DNA from: Candidatus Nanopelagicales bacterium
Lineage (GTDB): Bacteria > Actinomycetota > Actinomycetes > S36-B12
NCBI GenBank assembly: GCA_017857705.1
Contig: JAFMCP010000010.1
Location: forward strand, 1-35,882
Reading direction: 5' to 3'
DNA length: 35,882 nucleotides
Both the position numbers and the translations under genes were made by a program. Shown here in pieces: positions 26,361 through 34,239 of the stretch. The number at the start of each line of letters is the position of its first letter. Within the stretch, counting starts at the first letter, position 1. Under the pieces are notes generated by a model. The model did no database searches, had not been told where the DNA came from, and was given only the letters and a program-made list of their open reading frames with translations.

Positions 26361-26663
26361 ATGGCTGAAGCTACGGGGGAGAACCCCACACACTTGAATA
26401 ATCACCACCTAGACACCCTCTCGGTTATCTACTCCCACCCAGTGAGCCACAACATTCGCTGGGCTGACGTGCTTCACCTCCTAGAGGCAGCAGGAACCGT
26501 CGAAGAGAAGCACGACGGAAAGTTCACCGTCACTCTCGGTGAGGAAACCGAAGTTTTTGACCGTCCGCATGGCAAGGACATCGATACCCAAATGGTTGTT
26601 GACCTTCGCCGGATGCTCAAAAATGCAGGCTTTAATCCTCGCCCCAAGGGTCAGGAGATTTAA
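26361..26663 (+). CDS. HicA-like small protein
   Basis: A 100-residue soluble protein with SHPVSHNIRWADVLHLLEAA, then HDGKFTVTLGEETEVFDRP, then TQMVVDLRRMLKNAGF. The beta-hairpin followed by a C-terminal helix ending in LRRMLKNAGF recalls the HicA mRNA-interferase/dsRBD-like fold. The usual GSH catalytic motif is not clear: only His at the HDGKF position and several N-terminal His are present. No HicB antitoxin is adjacent, so a classical toxin role is doubtful. It ends one base before the next gene, with which it forms a two-gene unit. The start is an ATG preceded by AAGG. Confidence 0.65.
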   Translation: MAEATGENPTHLNNHHLDTLSVIYSHPVSHNIRWADVLHLLEAAGTVEEKHDGKFTVTLGEETEVFDRPHGKDIDTQMVVDLRRMLKNAGFNPRPKGQEI

Positions 26664-26664
26664 C

Positions 26665-27129
26665 ATGGAAAACAAAACGGATGTGGTCATCCTTCGTGGC
26701 AAGATAGCCATTGCTGTAATCGATTTTCACCACACGAGAATCTTTGCACTCGATCAGGATTCACACGATCGACCAGAGACGGTAACAGCGGAAGATCCAA
26801 AAAATTATTATCACAACGTGTACCACCGTGCAGGCAACCCAGATGGCACCTATGAAGCCGATAATGATGCGTATTGGAAATTATTGTGTGAATCCCTGCA
26901 TGAGGCAAATGGAATTATTTTGCTGACCAATGGGACCGGTAAAGCAAATGCAGGACACCATTTCGCAGCTTATGCCGAAAAACACTTCTCTGATGTAGCC
27001 GCAAATATTCTTGGTGAAGTGCGCTGTGACATCAGCGACCTCACCGATCCACAACTCCTACGGATCGGTCAAGATTTTGTGGGAATGCACCCGAAACGTG
27101 ATCACGGAGACTCACGTAGGGGCGCCTAG
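26665..27129 (+). CDS. baeRF-like (bacterial eRF1-domain-related) 'translational machinery' protein
   Basis: A 154-residue protein, read from the ATG at 26665 with AGGAG upstream (a longer frame reaches back to 26539 but overlaps the previous gene). The order of elements is AIAVIDFHHTRIFALDQ, then YHRAGNPDG, then ILLTNGTGKANAGHHFAAYAEKH, then LTDPQLLRIGQDFVG. This matches small proteins often annotated as translational machinery proteins. It also resembles the eRF1 domain 3-type fold found in baeRF families, which I expect to act at ribosomes. The start follows the HicA-like stop by one base, so the two should be made together. Function is inferred. Confidence 0.65.
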   Translation: MENKTDVVILRGKIAIAVIDFHHTRIFALDQDSHDRPETVTAEDPKNYYHNVYHRAGNPDGTYEADNDAYWKLLCESLHEANGIILLTNGTGKANAGHHFAAYAEKHFSDVAANILGEVRCDISDLTDPQLLRIGQDFVGMHPKRDHGDSRRGA

Positions 27130-27180
27130 AACTTCACGGTCGGCTGCTGGCTCGGCGCATTTCTGGCTTTTGTGGGTTTC

Positions 27181-28056
27181 TTAGCGAGCGTGAACCTTAA
27201 ATCGCTGAACCAAGTTTGGATCACCATTGGGATCCTGAAGGAAGTTACCGCCGATTCTCACTTCACTCAGAATTGCACGGGCAGGCACCTTTGGCAGGCA
27301 CAAATCATGCATGTTGTCATCCATCGCGGTGGTGCTGTGATCAGCTAGGTCGGCTACGGCAAGTGGGCGAACATTAATCACTTTGCCATTAGGCAGTGTG
27401 AACAGCGCGCGATAAGAGTTTACGGCTGCCTCCCCGATTTCGGTACCACCTGGATAGCCGGTCATGCCGTTGGACCAGACAACGCGAATGAAGGTGCTAC
27501 CAACAGTGCAGGCATTCTTATCCCCTTGAAGCATGGAAGGCTTCAACCGCCAAGCGTCAGAGATTTCCGGGCCTGCTTCAATCTGCACGATAGTTTTGGT
27601 AAGTCCCGGGGTTATTGGTTGCCAGGTCGAGGTACGCGGTGGCCGACCTTGGAGTTCACCCACAACCGTGACTGTCTGCGGTCGAACAGCAGCCGGGTCG
27701 CCAAAGTTGCCAATTAAGTTCACAGTTTGGATTTCATTTGGCTCATTGGGCGGGTACTGAAGTGCACATGTGGGGTTGACCGTGGTGCCATCGGTTCGGG
27801 TGATAACAAAATCGGTAACGGCGATTGTGGCCGGATTGATAAACCAATTAAATGTCACGGGAATGTTGTCCAAACCTTTTTCACCGGTTGGACACGCATT
27901 GGCATTGTTCAAGCCCCAATCGGCACTAAGAATTTTGGGGGAACTAATTGAGGGTGCAGCGACTGCCAACGTGGTGACTGCCAACGTGGTGACTGTCAAT
28001 GTTGATGCAGCCGCGATGAAAAGTGCTGTCAGTGAAGTGATGCTGCGCCGTGACAT
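27181..28056 (-). CDS. Secreted protein of unknown function
   Basis: This 291-residue exported protein has a signal peptide (MSRRSITSLTALFIAAAST, then repeats of TLAV, cleaved around AVAAPS). The mature part is rich in Thr, Pro and Asn, with four Cys (in NACPTGEKG, PTCALQYP, NACTVGS and HDLCLP) that could form two disulfides. Beta-strand-like segments suggest an immunoglobulin-like or beta-sandwich fold, but I recognise no family. The ATG at 28056 has an AGAGAGG ribosome site; an upstream ATG at 28107 would add residues before the signal peptide. The gene is not leaderless. Confidence 0.75.
   Translation of the reverse strand: MSRRSITSLTALFIAAASTLTVTTLAVTTLAVAAPSISSPKILSADWGLNNANACPTGEKGLDNIPVTFNWFINPATIAVTDFVITRTDGTTVNPTCALQYPPNEPNEIQTVNLIGNFGDPAAVRPQTVTVVGELQGRPPRTSTWQPITPGLTKTIVQIEAGPEISDAWRLKPSMLQGDKNACTVGSTFIRVVWSNGMTGYPGGTEIGEAAVNSYRALFTLPNGKVINVRPLAVADLADHSTTAMDDNMHDLCLPKVPARAILSEVRIGGNFLQDPNGDPNLVQRFKVHAR
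27961..28005. repeat. 15-bp tandem repeat in a signal peptide
   Basis: GACTGCCAACGTGGT is present at 27961-27975 and 27976-27990, with a degenerate third copy to 28005. On the minus strand it encodes repeated TLAVT blocks in the signal peptide h-region. Confidence 0.9.
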
Positions 28057-28149
28057 GTTTGACCTCTCTTGGTGAGAAGTGTGAATCACATCTGACCGTA
28101 CTGGCACTATTGCACGACCCCTAAACCCAAAGGGACTCGGCCTGGCCCC

Positions 28150-29349
28150 TTACTTTCTCGATCGAGGTCGCTGATCCCACCACCAGCCAACCGGTTCGGC
28201 GTAACGTGCCAAGATCGGAGCTATGCCCGCCGTGATCAATACATAGGCGGCGACAAATGCTTGAAACTCCCCGGGGAGAATTGTGGATACAGCAGCAATT
28301 CCTGCGATTACAACACTGAATTCACCGCGGGCACTGAGTAGCGCCCCCGCCCGAAGCTTGGAGATCGTGCCTCCGTCAACCGTATTGCTCGCGTACCATC
28401 CGGTAACAAACTTTGTAGCAATAGTGATGATCGCCAACACAAGCGCGGGCAGGATTACTGCAGGTAAATCCGCTGGGTTCGTTGACAAGCCAAAGTAGGC
28501 AAAGAAAACGGCAGCAAGTAATTCACGCAAGGGGTCAAGTCTTCGGCGAGCGACTTCGGCAACTTCGCCGGTGAGTAGTAACCCGACGAGGAAGGCGGCT
28601 ACTGCGGGCGAAAACGAAACTAAACCTGCCAGCCCCGCAGCGGCAACTGCGGCACCGAATACCACGAGAAGCACGCCCACCGGGTCAGAGGATTTTATGA
28701 ACCGTTGAGTGTGACCCTCGCGACGGACTGCGATCAGAATTACGACAGCCACAACGGTCAATGCAACTCCCGTTGAAACCAGCCCACTTACCAACCCTGC
28801 ACCAGTCAAAACAACCGTGAGGATAGGCAGATAGGGAGCCATAACTAAGTCTTCAAGTACAAGAATACTGACCACGGGGCGTGTTTCTGGGTTACGTCGC
28901 CACCGTAAATCACGGACAACTTGCGAGACGATTCCCGAGGAGGAAATGTAGGTAACGCCGCCTAATGCCAGTGCTCCGGCAGGTCCCCAGCCAAGGATTA
29001 GTGCCATGGCAACACCGGGAGTTGCATTCAAAACTAAGTCAATAACGCCCGAACGCGATTGCCTCCGCGCTGTTTCAACAAGTTGTGTTCCCGAGTATTC
29101 GAGCCCGAGTAAAAGTAGTAGGAGTACGACACCAAGTTCCGCCAAGGTTGGAACTAAAATCCCTCGAGGGTCAATTCCATAAAATCCACCATCACCCATG
29201 AGTAGGCCTGCGAGTAGGTAGAACGGGACGGCAGAAAAGCCAAAGCGTTGAGCCAATCGTGCAATGATCCCCAAACCAACCAGTAGCAAACCAAACTCAA
29301 GGAATAGCTGGGGCAAGGACGGATCCACGAATGACGTAACGACCCTCAT
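28150..29349 (-). CDS. CPA2-family cation:proton antiporter (KefB-like membrane domain)
   Basis: A ~399-residue polytopic membrane protein with about 12 hydrophobic segments. The core has LGVVLLLLLLGLEYSG, ISSSGIVSQVVRDL (transport-site region), a VLEDLVMAPYLPIL segment with an ED pair, and LLSARGEFSVVIAGIA. These are typical of Na+/H+ or K+/H+ exchangers of the CPA2 group. No C-terminal TrkA-N domain is present. It should use the proton gradient to move Na+ or K+ across the inner membrane. I start at the ATG at 29349 because a CATGAT box lies six bases upstream; a GTG at 29355 is the alternative. It is divergent from the CaCA exchanger. Confidence 0.88.
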   Translation of the reverse strand: MRVVTSFVDPSLPQLFLEFGLLLVGLGIIARLAQRFGFSAVPFYLLAGLLMGDGGFYGIDPRGILVPTLAELGVVLLLLLLGLEYSGTQLVETARRQSRSGVIDLVLNATPGVAMALILGWGPAGALALGGVTYISSSGIVSQVVRDLRWRRNPETRPVVSILVLEDLVMAPYLPILTVVLTGAGLVSGLVSTGVALTVVAVVILIAVRREGHTQRFIKSSDPVGVLLVVFGAAVAAAGLAGLVSFSPAVAAFLVGLLLTGEVAEVARRRLDPLRELLAAVFFAYFGLSTNPADLPAVILPALVLAIITIATKFVTGWYASNTVDGGTISKLRAGALLSARGEFSVVIAGIAAVSTILPGEFQAFVAAYVLITAGIAPILARYAEPVGWWWDQRPRSRK

Positions 29350-29451
29350 CGCCACATCATGTCACCTAGGGCACCACGAAGTCGAACGTGGAAATGAATC
29401 TTTCAACGAAGGACGAATCGGACCGAGAAAACAGAGATTCAAAAATTTAAG

Positions 29452-29457
29452 TAGAAT
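29452..29457 (+). promoter_or_regulatory. -10 box of leaderless CaCA exchanger promoter
   Basis: TAGAAT, then six bases, then the GTG at 29464. It is the closest match to the TATAAT consensus among the leaderless set. Confidence 0.65.
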
Positions 29458-29463
29458 TCGGCA

Positions 29464-30570
29464 GTGAGCGTTGTTGACATTCTCTTCGTCGTTGCGGGCC
29501 TCGTACTTCTTGTCGGCGGTGGTGAAGCACTTGTGCGCGGTGCCTCCACCCTTGCGGTTCGTGTGGGAATTTCACCCCTAGTAATTGGCCTTGTTGTCGT
29601 TTCGGCTGCGACATCCGCTCCGGAGTTGGCAGTGACCATTGGTTCGGTCCTTGGTGGAGTACCAGATCTTGCGGTGGGCAATGTGGTGGGCAGCAATATC
29701 GCCAATATTCTGCTGATTCTGGGGATTTCGGCATTGATTAGCCCACTTGTGATCAAAAGGCAACTGGTCCGAGTCGACATCCCTGTGATGGTTGGCTTGT
29801 CTGTCGCCCTCCTCGTTGTGAGTCTTGACGGACAAATCAGCCTTTTTGATGGAATCCTGCTTTTGACTGTTCTCGTGGTTCACACAGTGATCAGCATTGT
29901 GGTGGGACGAAAAGAAGAAATCGATCCGGCAGTACAACTTGACGCGCTGCCACTCAACGCCAAACCCGTCCCACTGTGGCTAGCTGCTTTGCTGCTCCTT
30001 GTAGGTATTGGTTTACTCGTAGGAGGTGCGCAACTTCTCGTGACAGGTGCTGCCAGCATCGCCACAGCTTTCGGTGTTAGTAGCTTGGTGATTGGACTCA
30101 CCGTTGTGGCAATTGGCACTTCGTTGCCAGAATTAGCAACCTCACTCATCGCATTGCGCAAGGGTGAAACAGACATGGCCGTGGGAAATATTGTTGGAAG
30201 TAATATTTTCAATATCGGAATGGTTCTTGGAATACCCGCGATTATTTTCGGTGATGGAATTCCGGTTCCAGAAGCAGCAATCGCAATAGACATTCCACTC
30301 ATGCTTGCCGCTGCCGTTGCCTTGTTGCCTATCGCTTTTACAGGATTCATTGTTGCCCGTTGGGAAGGTGCACTGTTTGTGGGCCTTTATATCGCTTACA
30401 CTCTTTTCCTTGTTCTCAATTCAACACAGCATGACGCCGCAGGTGGTTTCACTAATGTGATGCTCTGGTTCGTACTGCCTCTGGTTGCAATCACATTGAT
30501 TGCATTGTCTTCATACGAAGTAGGAGTAATTCGCGGGCGTGGGTCCAAGCAGCCCAGCCAGTCACATTAA
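29464..30570 (+). CDS. CaCA-family Na+/Ca2+ exchanger-like protein (YrbG type)
   Basis: This 368-residue membrane protein is made of two homologous halves, each with an alpha-repeat. The first is VVSAATSAPELAVTIGSVLG with VGNVVGSNIANI. The second is VVAIGTSLPELATSLIALRKG with VGNIVGSNIFNIGMVLG. The acidic Glu residues in the two PEL motifs are the expected Ca2+/Na+ ligands. The family exchanges Ca2+ for Na+ or H+ across the cell membrane. Cation specificity is not determined by sequence alone. The GTG at 29464 is preceded by a TAGAAT -10 box at six bases. Confidence 0.93.
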   Translation: MSVVDILFVVAGLVLLVGGGEALVRGASTLAVRVGISPLVIGLVVVSAATSAPELAVTIGSVLGGVPDLAVGNVVGSNIANILLILGISALISPLVIKRQLVRVDIPVMVGLSVALLVVSLDGQISLFDGILLLTVLVVHTVISIVVGRKEEIDPAVQLDALPLNAKPVPLWLAALLLLVGIGLLVGGAQLLVTGAASIATAFGVSSLVIGLTVVAIGTSLPELATSLIALRKGETDMAVGNIVGSNIFNIGMVLGIPAIIFGDGIPVPEAAIAIDIPLMLAAAVALLPIAFTGFIVARWEGALFVGLYIAYTLFLVLNSTQHDAAGGFTNVMLWFVLPLVAITLIALSSYEVGVIRGRGSKQPSQSH

Positions 30571-30612
30571 TCGCAGACCTGTTACATAAACAGGACTCAA
30601 TGGAGGTTTACC

Positions 30613-31068
30613 ATGTTTCGAAAAGCAATAACCACTGCATTTGTTTGCATGATGCTGACGTCTGGAGTAACAGCGCATGCCTCACCCTTGCGAAACTCCC
30701 CACCTGATCTCGGCGGTCAATGGAAAACCTTGTCACTCACCCAAAACCGAATCGGATATGAAATGAATCTTAAGAAGGCCGGTGTTGGCAACAATGCCTA
30801 TCAGGGCACATTGAAGTTTCGGCATCGCGATGGTCGCAAGACCAAGTCGGTCAAGGTTGGACTGGCGCTCGGAGCTCAATCAAAGGGCAGTTATCGGGTC
30901 ACCATCGTTATGCCGGGGGGCGCGTTAGCGACTGGCAAAGGGACAGTGAGTGGCCGACTTTCAAAAACTGACGGATCGATGTACTTCCCGAAGTGCTCGC
31001 AAATATGGCCACTAGCCATGAAAGGGGAAGAAGACACCGACTGTCTCTTCCGCGAGATGCCGAACTAG
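30613..31068 (+). CDS. Small secreted protein of unknown function
   Basis: A 151-residue exported protein with a signal peptide (MFRKAITTAFVCMMLTSGVTAHA, about residues 1-23) and a beta-rich mature part. GGQWKTLSLTQNRIGYEMNL and QGTLKFRHRDGRKTKSVKVGL look like antiparallel strands of a lipocalin-like or beta-barrel fold. Two Cys near the C-terminus (PKCSQIW and TDCLF) may pair. I recognise no family. It has a good ribosome site (TGGAGG) eight bases before the ATG. It lies 42 bp after the CaCA gene in the same direction, so shared transcription is possible. Confidence 0.75.
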   Translation: MFRKAITTAFVCMMLTSGVTAHASPLRNSPPDLGGQWKTLSLTQNRIGYEMNLKKAGVGNNAYQGTLKFRHRDGRKTKSVKVGLALGAQSKGSYRVTIVMPGGALATGKGTVSGRLSKTDGSMYFPKCSQIWPLAMKGEEDTDCLFREMPN

Positions 31069-31277
31069 TCTGCTTGCCTCCGCTTGCTCGTTGTTCACAC
31101 TCATGCAAAGTCTTTGTTTCCTCACAGTTCACCACTCAATGTAACTCTCAAGAATTTTTCTTTGTACGGTGTCAAACAGAGATAAATGGATCTTGACTAT
31201 CTGAATGGCCTTAGCGGGCTTCGTACTGTAGGCGTGTTCCTTGCGATTTAGTACCGCAACTACGCCCCGAAAAACCC
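31069..31277. other. Intergenic region without recognisable feature
   Basis: These 209 bp lie between the stop codons of a plus-strand secreted protein gene and the minus-strand histidine kinase gene. I found no convincing terminator hairpin, gene or RNA there. One would expect transcription termination signals for both sides. Confidence 0.5.
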
Positions 31278-32663
31278 TTAAACATTCTGTTGCGGAACTT
31301 GGATCCGAATTTGTAATCCTCCACAAGGGCTCTCGCCTAGTTCAATTAATCCAAAGTGTGCATCAACGACTGCTTTGACAATACTCATGCCGAGGCCAAA
31401 GCCACCGGATTGCGTTGATCGTGATGGATCCAATCGGGAAAAACGGGAAAACACTTCGGTTCTTTTTTCCACAGGTATCCCTGGCCCACAATCATTGACC
31501 ACAAACTCAACCCAGTTTTGGTTATTAACATGGATGGACCGAAGTTCGACACCGACCTCTGATTGTGCCGGTGTGTAACGACTGATGTTCTGAACAATGT
31601 TTCTTAGGAGTTGCTCCCACGCACTTGGATCACCCTCAATTGTTAGCTCTTCGAGTTGGTAGGTGATCGGTCTGGGGGAAATTGATTCCAAATCGGCGAA
31701 ATGAAGTGCAATGAGTTCATCGAGCCTAAATGTCGTTTGCATAATCGAACTAGATTGCTGTGTATCAAGTTCTAACAAACTAGTGACGAGACGCTCGAGG
31801 CGTTGTGATTCAGAATCTATTCGCCCGATAGCGCGGATATCCCGCTCTGAGGCACCACTACTCTCTGCTCTCAAAATCTCGATATAACCACGGATAACAG
31901 TGAGCGGCGTTCGAATTTCGTGTGATGCATCAGAGATGAAGTTGCGCAAAGTCTGTTCTGAAGTCTCAACACGAGTGATGGATTCGGTTAACGAGTTGAT
32001 CATGGTATTCAGGGAGACCGAAAGGTCACCGAGTTCTGTTCCGGCCGGGGCATTTGGCACTCTTTGGGAAATATCACCTTGGGCAATTGCGCTCGCTGAT
32101 GCAATCATGGATTCCACTGGCGCAAAAAACTTGCGAACGATTAGCCAGGAAGCCAAGGCACCGAGAATCGTTACTCCAAGGACAAACAAGATGGTACTGA
32201 ACAAAATCTGGTTCATGGTCGTGCGAAAGTCAGCAAGTGATGTGACTGCAATGACAAGGAAATCACGACCAGCCGGTCGAGCTAGCAACCGATAAGACTC
32301 ACCTGTTGATACATCCGTGAAGGAAATTGCTTGGTTGGAGTCAGACTGAATTTCTTCCACGGGCAGGGTGGGGAATTCTTCTGGGTTTCCTTGGGTTCCT
32401 GCTGGACGCAGTACGGCTACGGTTCCTGCGGAGTCAATAACTCCAATAGCAACGGCTGAATAAAAGTCGTTGGGGTTGCCTCCTCGCGGCAACGCTCGTT
32501 CGAGAACGCGCTTTGGATTGGATCCAAGTGAGTTCTGAAGACTTGAGTCGATTGAGGTCATCTGTGCTTGAGAGACGTTCAGGTAACTGGCCAATCCGAT
32601 CACTGAGGACGCAATTGCAATCATGACAGCGGTAAGAATGGTTATACGCCAACGCAGTGTCAT
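31278..32663 (-). CDS. Sensor histidine kinase
   Basis: The 461-residue membrane kinase has TM1 at about residues 8-28, an extracytoplasmic sensing region to about 150, TM2 at about 152-174 and a HAMP linker to about 228. Next come the HisKA domain with FISDASHEIRTPL (His248) and the ATPase domain with LLRNIVQNISRY (N box), DCGPGIP and GGFGLGMSIVKAVV (G boxes). All catalytic elements are intact. It should phosphorylate the response regulator encoded immediately upstream, with which it overlaps by four bases (ATGA). The signal is unknown. An in-frame ATG at 32798 lies within the regulator gene and is not used. Confidence 0.94.
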   Translation of the reverse strand: MTLRWRITILTAVMIAIASSVIGLASYLNVSQAQMTSIDSSLQNSLGSNPKRVLERALPRGGNPNDFYSAVAIGVIDSAGTVAVLRPAGTQGNPEEFPTLPVEEIQSDSNQAISFTDVSTGESYRLLARPAGRDFLVIAVTSLADFRTTMNQILFSTILFVLGVTILGALASWLIVRKFFAPVESMIASASAIAQGDISQRVPNAPAGTELGDLSVSLNTMINSLTESITRVETSEQTLRNFISDASHEIRTPLTVIRGYIEILRAESSGASERDIRAIGRIDSESQRLERLVTSLLELDTQQSSSIMQTTFRLDELIALHFADLESISPRPITYQLEELTIEGDPSAWEQLLRNIVQNISRYTPAQSEVGVELRSIHVNNQNWVEFVVNDCGPGIPVEKRTEVFSRFSRLDPSRSTQSGGFGLGMSIVKAVVDAHFGLIELGESPCGGLQIRIQVPQQNV

Positions 32664-33355
32664 GGAATAACCTGCTCGGTGAGTTGATAACCAACCCCTC
32701 TTACCGTGCGAAGTGGCAGACCGGTTCCAAACTTCTTGCGCAAATACGAAACGTAAGTTTCCACAACATTTGGATCCGCGTAGTTGTCGACGCCCCACAC
32801 TTGAGCGAGAAGTTGATCTTTACTCATGACGCGACCTGGGTTATCGAGGAAAACCTGGAGGAGTCTGAATTCAGTTGGAGACACATCAATGGAGGTATTT
32901 CCTAAGGAAACTTCATGGCGTTCAACATCCATTGTGATCTCACCAGATCTCATTAAGGAATCGATGGGTGCTTGGCCCTTGAAACGTCGAAGAACAGCTT
33001 GGACCCGAAGGGTGAGTTCCTCAATTCCAAACGGCTTTCGAACGAAGTCATCTGCCCCCAATTCGAATGCGCGCTTGGTGTCTTCTCGATCCATCCGGGC
33101 GGTAAGAACGATGACCGGCAGAGTAATTCCGGAATCACGCATTTTCTGTAGAACTTCATAGCCATCCATGATTGGCATGTTGATGTCCAGAATAACGAGG
33201 TCGATTGATTCATTTCTAATCTTGACCATGGCTTCCATCCCGTGGGTTGCCGTGATGCTTGAAATAGATGCCAGACTTAAAGCGTCAACAATTAAATCGC
33301 GCACGCCCGCTTCATCGTCGACAACTAAAATGCGGGGTGCTTCCATGTTTATCAT
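32660..33355 (-). CDS. OmpR-family response regulator
   Basis: This 231-residue regulator has a receiver domain with acidic VVDDE, phosphoacceptor Asp57 (VILDINMP), a Thr in VIVLTAR and Lys in VRKPFG. A winged-helix DNA-binding domain follows, with SPTEFRLLQVFLDNPGRVMSKDQLLAQVWG and VETYVSYLRKKFG. It should control nearby genes on phosphorylation by the partner kinase. The ATG at 33355 is taken; an ATG at 33346 would drop three residues. A terminator separates it from the upstream secreted repeat-protein gene on the same strand. Confidence 0.95.
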   Translation of the reverse strand: MINMEAPRILVVDDEAGVRDLIVDALSLASISSITATHGMEAMVKIRNESIDLVILDINMPIMDGYEVLQKMRDSGITLPVIVLTARMDREDTKRAFELGADDFVRKPFGIEELTLRVQAVLRRFKGQAPIDSLMRSGEITMDVERHEVSLGNTSIDVSPTEFRLLQVFLDNPGRVMSKDQLLAQVWGVDNYADPNVVETYVSYLRKKFGTGLPLRTVRGVGYQLTEQVIP

Positions 33356-33398
33356 TTCCCTATCTGGTTATCTCGCGAACTTCACGCTCGCGGTTCAA

Positions 33399-33441
33399 CA
33401 ATAAGACAAATGCGGAGTGAACCGTGATGGCTCACTCCGCA
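33399..33441 (-). terminator. Rho-independent terminator after the secreted repeat-protein gene
   Basis: A 10-bp perfect stem (TGCGGAGTGA at 33411-33420 with TCACTCCGCA at 33432-33441) lies 18 bp after the stop at 33459. On the minus strand the stem is followed by a T-rich stretch (TTTGTCTTATTGTTG). It would end the message of the 33459-34010 gene before the response-regulator gene. Confidence 0.8.
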
Positions 33442-33458
33442 CTGTATCGCTGAAATAA

Positions 33459-34010
33459 TCAGGCGTTGCGACCTTGGCCCTTCATGCCCTTGCCACCGTG
33501 GCCTTTCATACCTGGACCACCTTGAGCTTTGGCTGCTGCAATGGCATCAGATTGGCTTTGGGTGAGGGTGCCGTTTGCAACTAACTCTTCAAGAATTTCA
33601 GTCTTAGTGACCTCTTGGGTTGCTTGCATTGCCTCGCGTAGGGCTTGCAATTGATCTCGAGTTACGGTGCCGTCTGCGATAAGTGCGCCTTTGCCACCCT
33701 TTGATTCAACAGCCGCTACAGCATCTGCCTGAGCTTGAGTAAAGGTTCCGTCCTGAACAAGTTGGGCGAGTGCGGCAGTTTCAGCAGCTTCATGTGCTTC
33801 TTTCATGGCTGTTCGTACAGCATCTGCCTGTGCTTGAGTGATAGTTCCTTCAGCAATGAGGGAACTTTGTGGCCCGCCTCGCTTGCCTTCACCCTGCGAC
33901 GACTCTCCCGAGGCGTTGTGCGCCTGCGCAACTCCAACGGATCCAAGGATGAGGGCGAGTGAACCCGCGCCAAGTGCTGCACCGGTGATCCATTTAGATG
34001 ACTTTTTCAT
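33459..34010 (-). CDS. Secreted four-repeat protein next to a two-component system
   Basis: A 183-residue exported protein with a classical signal peptide (residues 1-30, ending VAQA). Four copies of a helical motif, L-[IV]-x-x-G-T-[IFVL]-T-x-x-Q/Q-x-D/A-A, begin at residues 51, 84, 110 and 143. The 59-residue spacing between copies 1/3 and 2/4 shows that a two-motif unit was duplicated. The pattern GTITQAQADAV resembles DUF2680-like repeats. The tail (about 164-183) is rich in Gly, Lys, Met and His (GMKGHGGKGMKGQG) and might bind metal. It has an excellent ribosome site (AAGGAG) and its own terminator. Function is unknown; it may be a target of the neighbouring regulator. Confidence 0.8.
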   Translation of the reverse strand: MKKSSKWITGAALGAGSLALILGSVGVAQAHNASGESSQGEGKRGGPQSSLIAEGTITQAQADAVRTAMKEAHEAAETAALAQLVQDGTFTQAQADAVAAVESKGGKGALIADGTVTRDQLQALREAMQATQEVTKTEILEELVANGTLTQSQSDAIAAAKAQGGPGMKGHGGKGMKGQGRNA

Positions 34011-34078
34011 GATGACTCCTTGTGTTTATGAAATTAATTGAATGATCTCTTGGAATAGAGCATGCCAACCTTGATTGG

Positions 34079-34106
34079 GAATTCACTGGGTTAATCCTGT
34101 GAATTC
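34079..34106. promoter_or_regulatory. 28-bp near-perfect palindrome upstream of the secreted repeat-protein gene
   Basis: Arms GAATTCAC (34079-34086) and GTGAATTC (34099-34106) are perfect, and the inner 12 bases also have a GG-N-TTAA-N-CC core. In all 24 of 28 positions are symmetric. It lies 69 bp before the ATG at 34010 (minus strand) and 133 bp before the histidine-phosphatase ATG. It may be a regulator-binding site or an RNA hairpin in the 5' region. Confidence 0.55.
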
Positions 34107-34239
34107 GCTGTGAGTTATTGGGTGAGGATTTTCCGGCGTCACAAGGTTTTTTTGGTGAAATGGACTTGAGCCAGCATCTCACAAATCTGTGAACACACGT
34201 CCACTCGACAAATAGCCAACGCGCTGGTACGAAAGGGCT

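Noticed and set aside
26361-26663. Classical HicAB toxin-antitoxin system
   Set aside because: No HicB partner is adjacent and the HicA catalytic motif is not clear, so only a HicA-like label is used.
30578-30594. Small CCTGT/ACAGG hairpin before the 151-residue secreted protein
   Set aside because: A five-base stem with a seven-base loop and no T-run; too weak for a terminator or operator call.
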